Origin: Perkinsus olseni
Lineage: Eukaryota; Perkinsozoa; Perkinsida; Perkinsidae
Direction: 5' to 3'
Assembly (NCBI GenBank): GCA_013115135.1
Contig: JABANP010000232.1
Span: 1 to 64,000, forward strand
Length of the DNA stretch: 64,000 nucleotides
A model generated the notes under the pieces. The model was not told the DNA's origin and did not search any database. It worked only from the letters and a program-made list of their open reading frames with translations. Every line of letters starts with the position of its first letter. Position 1 is the first letter of the stretch. Shown here one piece after another: positions 56,172 through 64,000 of this stretch. Made by a program: the position numbers and the translations under genes.

Positions 56172-59100
56172 AAAAATTGTACGTTTGATGCTCGCAAAAG
56201 AACTAATGTGTCTCACTGTAAGTGTCTGTCTTGCCTTCCTTGTGTAGTCTTGCATTTCCCTAATGTCTCTCTATGGTTCCCCTACAGAGCCGAGGAGGGT
56301 GGATCTACCAGGTATGTTCGGGTGCCTAGCAGATGCAGGTGATGCGGGAGTGGCGGCATTGGAGTCGGAGATGAAGAAGTGCATGAAGGAGGCCGATCAA
56401 TGGTGAGCCCCTCGTCCGCTGAGGGCCTGGGGTTACAAACGGAAAAAAGCTTCTTTGCGGAGCGGACATTCGAAACCCATCGACAGAGAATAGTCGATAG
56501 CACTGTTCCTGAGTAACCAGAGAGTCATCAGTATCACACCGGTGGTGAGGATAGGGCAGAATGCAAATCGTGAAAGATCACTCAGCTCTGGGAGAATGAT
56601 TGATGATAGGATGAGTGGTTTGTGGGCATCGTATTTGTTAGTGGCTCAACAGACGGCAATCGCTCGTGCTCTCTCATACTGGGGGGCTCTTTTGCCGTTA
56701 TGCCCTTTATGGGAGGGTGTATCATTCACCTTAGCGATCATTCTTGCTGCTGTTGTACTCGCTAGCACACTTGTGTGTACTTGCTACTTGAAGCAATTTC
56801 CAGAACCTTGGGGCTATGCTGCCCTCAACCACCTCACCACACGCTAGGACAGTACCACTCGGGGTGTCCCTTCGCGGACCTATCATCCTGTTTTAGTCTA
56901 GAGGATATACTCAGTCAAATACCGTCATGGTTGGAGACCCGGGGTGTCCCCATCCCGATGAAGCCTACCGTCATGACTGCGCCCTTGCTCAACCCTCAAG
57001 GTGGCAGCAACGGTGCATCTCCGATCTCTAGTGAACCGCTCAGGCCCGCCGGCTGCCTCCTCCTCGGTGCCAGCAGACTCCCTCTGTTGCTCGAGTGTGA
57101 ATGATGAGAGCGAGGAGGACCTGTCCAAGGGTCCCGCCACTGCAGCAGCATCTTCGGTACCGGTGCCACGCTCTCCTGGGGACAAGCTACTGTAAGGCCA
57201 CTGCTATCATCACCCGTACCAATGTAGTATCAACAACCTCTGTTAAGAGTAGTAGGCACGATGTTTGGCCGCGTTAACCCCCATCGAGGATGTCGTCGTC
57301 ATGGTCTCTGTTGCCCTCAGGTCTATTGGCAATCATTCTGTATTCAACCTCGGGGACCAATCCTCGGTGAGTCTCCCCGTTGTTATGATAGCATCTCACA
57401 ACCGCTCCCTAAAGCCTATCCTCCATCTTGCCTTCATCAGTGTTCTGCTGCTGCTGCTGCCACTGCCTATGATACCCAACAACGATACACAGCGGTCTCG
57501 CGTTAGGGACCTAGCTAGCAAGTTCGAGGTGGGTGCCTTCTTGATGGGGTCCTCCTTGTTGAGACCTCACACTTGTATGGCAGGCGAAGAAGCAGTCCTC
57601 TGCAGCACCTCGTCAAATTACCCGTACCAATACTACTACGTCTATGTCGGCCTCTGTGAAGCGGCAGATGAGCAAAGGCAGGCTTGGGGGGGTCTCGCAT
57701 TCGACAGCGTGTTGTCGCCTGCACGCTCTCCTCTCCTAGACTGATCGAAAGGGCGGCAGACCCCTTTTGCGGTACGGAAGGTCGAACCGTCGTCACGTTT
57801 GGTGTTGCGGGTGGCATCTCTTGGAAGACAACAGTCGATGCTGCCCTGCAGGTTACTTCCCCGATGCTAGTCCAGTAGGGGCGGTAGATCCACCGACTCC
57901 GGCCTGGGCCAAGGGGAGGAAGAGTATAGCGGAGATGATGGAGAGCAATGATGATAATGGTCAGCCGCTTTTTGACCGGATACCACTCCTTCCGCAGCTC
58001 CTCCAGGAACCGCTCAACTCTCGGCGTGATGCGCTTGGTGATGGACACTTTGTGTGGATTCTTTCAGTTTCCCCGATTGCTGGACAGAAGGGCGGCGGAA
58101 TGGAGTTGGACGTGAAAAGAGCTGTTGGTGGGTCATCATTATCATCACCAGCACATCCCACCATCATGTGCGGTAGAGAGTCTTCCTAGCGAGTACGAGG
58201 TCTCCAAGGTTTTCTCGACCCCGATACCACCAGCGGGCAGCGGACAGAGCGACGGCAGCGGCAATAAGCGTGAGAAGAGACCAACCAATGCTGCATTGGA
58301 TCGGAAGACCTTTATCGCAATGCTATCGCATCCTCCCTCGCTCGGGCCATCCACGAATGGCGTCCGGGAGAGCTCGCCTCATTGCAGCATCCTCGGAGGA
58401 CCTTGGCTCTGGACGGAAGGTCCTCCTCTCGACCACAGTGAGCAAGAACACTGCACATCATCGAATAACAATAACAGGCGGGAAGGTGACCATCGTTACA
58501 GCTGCACCGCCGCCGCTGGTCGTCCATGCCTGACAGGTTAAACGCTTGAGGAGTCTGGACTCCCCGCCGAGGTTCGACGATCAGTAGGCACACTCTTTTG
58601 TGAGGCAGCAGCTCTAGGCTTCTCGTCAGATATCCGATCTCGGAGTATGATGAGGACACAGATGAGCATTCAGAGGATGCCAGGCGAAAGGTGCGTCTCT
58701 CCCGTAAATCTTCGCTGTGCGCACGGTATCTTTCCTGCTCAGCATATTCAGGGTTGGTCTTTGGAATGGAAATCGATGGTATTGGCTCAGTCCAACACGG
58801 ATCCCGATAGCATCTTTGGTGATAGGATTCCGAGTTGTGATATTGGCCAGTAAGGTATCTTTGACCTCTGTTTATGGCACGGATGTTTGCAGAGTGTTCG
58901 GAGACATCGTCGCCTCGGGGCAGCTGGATCCACCCAACACCCAATCATTCAAGTAAGTGCGGATATTGCCGCTGCATGGCAGTGCTTCACCGCAGAGACT
59001 ACATTCGAATTAATGACAAGACCGGCAGACGAGGCAGCACCGGCAACTGGCGATTTGATGAGCTACTGGACGAAGAGGTTTGGTAGCCATCACCGAGGGC

Positions 59101-59290
59101 GTGGACTCTACGGCTTTCAGATATACACTTACAAGCAGAAGATGAAACAAAACATCAAAGCTGGTGGGTTGCCGGGCCATGTGGTGGGGTGATGGCCTGT
59201 GGTGTCAGAGAATGTGTTTGTGGATTGCTCACCGGATGCTGAGGTCGATGGGAGCGTCCTCGATGAGGAGTCCAACATCTGCATGCCATG
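56172..59290 (+). other. Unresolved multi-exon coding region, plus strand favoured
   Basis: Protein-like blocks occur on the plus strand separated by plausible short introns: AGDAGVAALESEMKKCMKEA (about 56340), SSVNDESEEDLSKGPATAAA (about 57090), RSIGNHSVFNLGDQSS (about 57320), QRSRVRDLASKFE (about 57490), SSAAPRQITRTNTTTSMSAS (about 57600), GRKSIAEMMESNDDNGQPLF (about 57910), YDEDTDEHSEDARRK (about 58640), SVYGTDVCRVFGDIVASGQL (about 58870) and DYIRINDKTGRRGSTGNWRF (about 59000), ending DAEVDGSVLDEESNICMP with a TGA near 59291. A hydrophobic block lies at 56700-56810. I recognise no domain. A competing minus frame of 210 codons (58944-58312) is less convincing. Confidence 0.3.
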
Positions 59291-59291
59291 A

Positions 59292-59748
59292 GCTCCCAGC
59301 AACAACAACAACAACCAACTGCAGCATCATCATCATCAGTTGAGGTGTTGATAGACTCATAACACTTCGGAGCATTGACGACGTATCAGGTGACCATCAT
59401 CATACAGTAAAGGCGAGAATCCGCCGTCTCGTTCAACCGTTCTATTATCATCGACGACGATACTTGTTATTATCGTCGTCGTATTGTTGTAACATGCACG
59501 GTACACGTATCATCATCGATAATACTACTAAAGGGCTTCTTCACATCATGTGGGTTTAGTTCGAAGTAGCATGTCGGAGTTTGTACCGCTGTGTTATGTC
59601 GTCGGCCAGCAAAGCCGATAATACTTTTTCTATACTCTAACCGCTTAGTTACAGTTAGTATTTCATACATCATCCACGGCAAGGGCACTTAAGAACACAA
59701 GATGATAATAATAATCAAAGCACCCAAAAGGCAATAACATGTCGTTGT
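59292..59748. other. Convergent 3' spacer, CAT/ATC-rich
   Basis: Between the end of the plus-strand coding region and the stop of the minus-strand astacin-like gene. It is rich in CATCAT and ATCGTCGTC runs (for example 59323-59336 and 59440-59480) and has no supported gene; the minus frame 59688-59470 has no recognisable features. Confidence 0.5.
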
Positions 59749-62178
59749 TCACTCTTCATGTGATGGTTCGCCATCCTCTAACAATGATTCGCTCTGCTGC
59801 TCGGCAGCAGCAGCCTCACGACGAGTTATGCGTTTGACGCTGGCCTTGGCCTCCCTCTCTTCAGGAGACCACAGCTCTTGTGTAGCATAAGCAGCCAATG
59901 CAAACTATCAAAGGACACGATTACACACAGTGTTTGTGCAGTGATGACTTACCAGGACTACGCAAGCGAACACGCAGATGGCAATTTTGACGGCATGAGA
60001 CCCGCCTTCCTGGGGCTCCGACGGATGCTCCCCTTGGTCCTCGCTCTCGGGTGCCTCAGTTGTTTCCGGTGCTGCTGCTGTCGTCGGCGCCTTCACCGGT
60101 GCTTCCGTGGGAGCCTCTGTCGGTGCTTTCGTTGGTGGTGTCGTTGGTGCTTCCGTAGGCTTCACCTTCGCCTCCCTTTCCGGTTCCCAGTCGAAGGTTG
60201 CCTGGTCATCTAGTAGGCATTTCTTGAGCACCTGTGGACGCCAGCTCAGCCGTGAACATCCCCTCAGCTAGCATTACCGAGACGGGCTCCGACAGTGCCT
60301 TCCCCGATATATCATAGACTGTGTTGGAGGCGGCCGCGACGTGCGCCTCACCGTTACGATAGTGCCCGCCGCCACAGCCGTACCTGCACAACAGGGCTTG
60401 GCTATTTGCAGGATGATGCATTGGCGATGGTACATGATTCGTAGCAAGGCTATGTCGTGAGCTGTGAGGAAGGCTCGATTGCCTATGACCTCCCCTGCGG
60501 TCTTGCCCAGGACCTGATGGGTATGCTGATGACGGCGCGAGCAGCAGGCGATGCTCTACTCTCCGCGGGGCGAGGGTCGCGGGACAAGTCTCTCGTCTGA
60601 AGCGGCCGAAGGAGTAATGGCAGGCGCCCCCATGAGTGATGCTAGCCACATCGTACGGCACAGCTGAAGGGAAGTGATATTAATTTCGTGGCGCGCGACA
60701 TGCAAGTCGGCCGTTTACTCAGGACCGTCTCCTCCCATGCTGTTCCCGTTCCTTGTAAGGTCCTGAGAGTTGAGCATCAGACTCCCTGGTAAACTGACCG
60801 AAGACTCACTGGAAGCTCATCTTCATCTCCTTGTCCTTCGGCTGTATTCCACCGTCGATGTTGCCTTCATTCACCTGCCATCACGAACAACAACCGTATG
60901 GTGACGACCGTGGCCCACTAGGACCTACCTGCAGGTACTCTTCCCTGTCCGGTCGCTGATGCTCATGAGCCACACCGAGGACGTGCATCAACAGGTGGAA
61001 TGCTGTGCCGACGTTGAGGCAGCCGCGGCCTGAAGAAGGCGGCCGGTGGGCTACCGTGGAAGGTCCCAGACGATGCAGCCTTACCCAAGTTGATGACATT
61101 CTTGTGGACAGTCGAGTAGCCGAGAGAGGCAAAGCAGCCAACATCATCATCGCCCCTAATGTGGAGAACTTGGGCGTTGGTGGGGTTGCCCTGCTGCTTT
61201 GTGTCGGTAAAATTGACGCATGGTGCCTATCAGAGTGGAGATGCCCCGCCTGGGATTCGAACCTGCATCGTGCGACATAACTCACCGCCACTGATATGTG
61301 TTTCATAGCTTCCTTTACTATCGACTGGACACATGGGCTAGCACTTTGATCGAACTTGTACCTTAAAACCGGACTACCCGAGGGACCCCGAAGGATCCAC
61401 AGTTCCAGTATCTCGGACGCCTTATCGGGAGAGTGGGGCCAGATCTCCCAGGCCGGCGACTGGCCTTGCAGGAGCGTGTCAGGCACGAGCATGTCAGCAT
61501 AACGGTTGGCGGGTGGTGACCTGCTGGATACGGATGATAACGCTCGAGGCGATGGGAGGGTCGTACCCGGCGAAGGGCTCTGATAGGGTATGGCCTTTGT
61601 ATCCTACTCGTAGGATCTCAGTGGTGGTGAACTGATGGTAGAGGACAAAGGAATAAAATACCGGATGCCGGGATCGAACCGGAGACCTACCTTCATCGGT
61701 CGACTGCCATCAATATTCATCAACCGTGCCATCTCCGTCTCATGGAAGGTACCCTGACTAGCATGTACGGCGGCGTCGGACGGCTCCGAGTCCCCCGCGT
61801 CCGGTGTCTGGAAGGCAGCGTGAAGGTCAGCACGGTAGCTGCTGCTGATGCCCTACTTCAAGCACCAAGGGTTGATGAGAGCCTTTGAGAAAATTACACC
61901 GTACTGGGCTACTGTGAAGGCTGATCATCAGCAGGATGAGTGCTGCCACTGATGATTTCGCCGAGGAGTGGTATCCAGTAATATTGAATGAAGATAATGG
62001 CTACAGGAGAATAGAGGTGCTGCTAAACTCATATCGTCCTACGTTCAACACCCTGAGGGTTCGCGAACGTATTTGCTCTAATCGAACCGTCATTACAATC
62101 ATGGTACCAATAATTGAGGGAAGAAACAACATCAGAGGCTAGAGAGAGACACATGAAAGTAATGATAAGAATATTCAT
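59749..62178 (-). CDS. Membrane-anchored astacin-like protein with degenerate zinc site
   Basis: Astacins are zinc metalloproteases with HExxHxxGxxHExxRxDR and a Met-turn (SxMHY). Here an astacin domain runs over several exons: YKFDQSASPCVQSIVKEAMK (about 61340), RGDDDVGCFASLGYSTVHKN (about 61140), GCLNVGTAFHLLMHVLGVAH followed by EHQRPDREEYLQ (about 61025-60930), VNEGNIDGGIQPKDKEMKMS (about 60850), PYDVASITHGGACHYSFGR (about 60640) and GEVIGNRAFLTAHDIALLRI (about 60490). The catalytic Glu is Leu (HLLMH) and the Met-turn reads SITHG, so a protease seems unlikely. A Pro/Thr/Glu stalk (PTEAPTTPPTKAPTEAPTEA) and one membrane helix (HAVKIAICVFACVVL) follow, then a cytoplasmic tail ending at 59749. 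A candidate signal peptide, MNILIITFMCLSLASDVVSS, starts at 62178; its linkage to the domain is inferred. Confidence 0.6.
60682..60701 (-). other. Copy of recurrent 20-bp GC-core motif
   Basis: Minus-strand ATGTCGCGCGCCACGAAATT, sense to the astacin-like gene, between its blocks KDKEMKMS and PYDVASITHG and therefore probably intronic. Confidence 0.5.
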
Positions 62179-62224
62179 AAATGTCTTTACGACGATGACG
62201 AGCTGCTGGTGTGGGTGGATACGG

Positions 62225-63614
62225 TCAGCCCGATGCAACAACGTTCGCTGGACTGCCGCTGAGGAAGGCTTCCACGTTGCTAGTGGCGATGTCGAGGCAT
62301 CGACGCCGGGCTTCGGGGGATGTCCTGAGGGGATCACAATACTTCTCGCGGCCAACAAGGGACTTCCTCTTACCATGCCATATGAGGAGTTATTATGCAG
62401 TTCCGCGCTCGGAGCAGAGGGTTATCATCAGAGATGGGCTCGTGAGAGACGACATCGACGGCGGCGGCTGCCAGGTGACCAGAGCTGAAAACAGTCGTCT
62501 CTATATGTGAATGTGGTAATGGAGTTGAATCGCCTACTTGAGAGCATCAGCAAGATCCTGCTCGTTGACCAGGGCGCCTCTAGCGGCGTTGACCAGGATC
62601 GAGCCCGGCTGCATCCGGTGGAGGAGGGGGCCGTTGACAAAGCCGTAGTTCTGCGGCGTCAGTTTACAGTGGAGCGTGACCAAATCTAACATGTGCTGAA
62701 TCGGTGCAGAGAATGGTGCACTGGGGACGCTACTAGATCTCTGGAAGAGTTCGCCAACGTCATTGGTGTAAGAGAGCTGCGGCAAGTCCTTCCGAGTGTC
62801 AGGCGACCAGGCCAAAAACTGGCAACCGAACGGCCGTAGAAGCTCGTACACTCTGAAATAAGGCAAGTCGTATGAGCTTGACGAGAACGGTGATGCCACT
62901 TACCTCGTACCAATCGTTCCAAGCCCTACGATGCCGATGGTGATATCAGGGCCCAACTCGAGCATCTCGTGCTTGCGGAACCTGGACAAGGGAATGTCTT
63001 CGGCGAGGAGTCTGGTCGATGTGCTGCTGTCCACCAGAAGAGGCCCTCTTTGTTCCACTCGCCAGCATGGACAGCGGCGTTGTGCATGCCGACGCTGTTG
63101 CATATCTCCAATACCAACGCTACCGTCTGCTGGGCCGTCGAATCGGTGCTGTAGTCGGGTACATTTGATACGATCTGGCCGTGCTGAAGAGAGCGGATGT
63201 CGATCATGTCGTAACCTGAGGTTGAAAGATACCCCCGGGAGAGGGCGACTTGGCCATTCACCTGTTGCGAGGACACTGACCATCTTCAAGGAAGGCAGGC
63301 TGCTGAGGACATCCCGACCGAGAGGGACCTTGTTAGTTAGTACTATATCGGCATCCTGCAGGAGTTACGAAAGTTTTGGTATCAGATCTGCACGCATGCA
63401 CAAGGCTCACCTTAGCTCGCTCTATAACTTCCTCGGGCGTTTTAGTATCTTCATAGAGGTTGAGATCACCGAGAGCGCTGAGACGTGTCCAACAGTCACT
63501 GGGCAGCTTTAACGTCGCTGCATCCAGTGCCACCATACGCGGCGCCATCGTCGCTGCGGCAGAGGCGAACAGTCTCCGCGACAGGGGACTAACAAGTGCT
63601 CGAGAAGAAAGCAT
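62225..63614 (-). CDS. D-2-hydroxyacid dehydrogenase, glycerate dehydrogenase-like
   Basis: The enzyme would interconvert a D-2-hydroxyacid and a 2-oxoacid with NAD(P)H (glycerate/hydroxypyruvate or D-lactate type). From the ATG at 63614, [20 protein letters not shown] is a likely mitochondrial presequence. [34 protein letters not shown] and a [20 protein letters not shown] block form the catalytic domain. [12 protein letters not shown] is the Rossmann GxGxxG (about 62930). Then come [40 protein letters not shown] (catalytic Arg in AARG), [20 protein letters not shown] (catalytic Glu) and [10 protein letters not shown] (catalytic His), with [18 protein letters not shown] and a TGA at 62225. 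The three catalytic residues are kept. Frame changes imply at least five short introns. The stop is only 46 bp from the putative start of the astacin-like gene on the same strand. Confidence 0.78.
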
Positions 63615-63740
63615 GGAAATTGAGAACAAACTGAAGTTGAGGGTTTCCTGCGGGGCCGGTAGGGCAACGCGACCGGTGATGGTGTAGGGGAAAAGAACAC
63701 TACATGTTGGTCAAATTAAAAGTTCACTCACATTCACTCA

Positions 63741-64000
63741 CGCAGATACAGGGGCAGGGGCCGCGACGGCCGACCTTGATGGCGACCCTTGGAGAGCCCA
63801 CCTGAGAAAGGAAGGGCGGATCGAGGCGAGCAAGCGGGAGCCCTCACCTTCACCACCATCATCATCTTCATCATCGCTCGAGTCGATGCATCGATTGTCG
63901 AGGCGGCGTTCGAACCAGTGGACGTGGTCGTCGTCGTCGTACGGCCCTCCAGCGACGAGGGGCATCTCGACACTTACATCACTGCCATAGTAGTACTCGT
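63741..64000 (-). CDS. Partial unassigned gene running off the window, minus strand
   Basis: A minus-strand frame enters from beyond 64000: EMPLVAGGPYDDDDHVHWFE then RRLDNRCIDSSDDEDDDGG, with a GTGAAGG or GTGAGGG donor candidate near 63843. The acidic Asp runs look like a disordered segment. No domain is visible in this fragment. Confidence 0.35.

Noticed and set aside
58312..58944. 210-codon minus-strand open frame
   Set aside because: Composition is rich in Arg, Ser and Cys as expected of an antisense shadow; plus-strand blocks with splice-like borders explain the region better.
61236..61275. tRNA T-arm/B-box-like TGGGATTCGAACC on the minus strand
   Set aside because: The flanks do not form a T stem, acceptor stem or anticodon arm, and the bases lie in the astacin-like gene at an exon or intron edge.
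61657..61690. Second B-box-like sequence (GGTTCGATCCCGGC on the minus strand)
   Set aside because: No matching 5' acceptor strand exists upstream; the neighbouring sequence reads as an exon (MARLMNIDGSRPMK) followed by a GTAGGT donor.

Overview
This is a nuclear window from a unicellular eukaryote, most likely a perkinsid alveolate (Perkinsus or a close relative). The basis is mixed. Nearly every recognisable gene is broken by very short GT-AG introns, about 30-60 nt where I could place both ends. A nuclear gene encodes only the copper-binding C-terminal half of cytochrome oxidase subunit II, a split known from alveolates and some green algae. Flagellar genes (IFT46, a PIH1D3-type dynein assembly factor) are present. 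Intergenic DNA holds many short palindromes. The genus is an inference that a homology search would settle.

Layout. 1-610: non-autonomous-looking element with 56-bp terminal inverted repeats and an internal 28-bp tandem array. 1.2-15.7 kb: genes on the minus strand: LSM1, a CLASP-type TOG protein, a HAD phosphatase of the APP1/LNS2 kind, then several coding stretches I cannot name (one membrane-rich, one Asn/Ser-rich and acidic, one coiled coil). 17.1-34.4 kb: genes mostly on the plus strand: COX2 C-terminal half, organellar IF-3, a secretory-pathway JmjC/cupin protein, a divergent protein kinase (DPG in place of DFG), PIH1D3-like factor, an 11-bp minisatellite touching the start of a MAP kinase with a TDY loop, and IFT46. 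A truncated, catalytically dead GH18-like secreted protein lies antisense at 30.2-30.8 kb. 36.0-49.8 kb: three tandem intact secreted alpha-galactosidase genes (GH27) interleaved with a pair of related PB1-like two-domain genes, conserved 3' flanks and palindrome-rich spacers. 50.3-64 kb: small mitochondrial protein, DUF4833-like protein, ALG12 mannosyltransferase, an unresolved plus-strand coding region, a membrane-anchored astacin-like protein with a destroyed zinc site, a D-2-hydroxyacid dehydrogenase and the edge of another gene.

How they fit together. COX2, IF-3, the 136-aa protein and the dehydrogenase have mitochondria-like N termini or roles. PIH1D3, IFT46 and perhaps the MAP kinase serve cilia. 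The alpha-galactosidases, ALG12, the GH18-like protein, JmjC protein and astacin-like protein are secretory-pathway products concerned with glycans or the cell surface. Exon boundaries were placed by hand from reading frames, family motifs and GT/AG signals. LSM1, COX2, the 136-aa protein and the alpha-galactosidases are resolved at exon level; other gene limits are approximate where stated.
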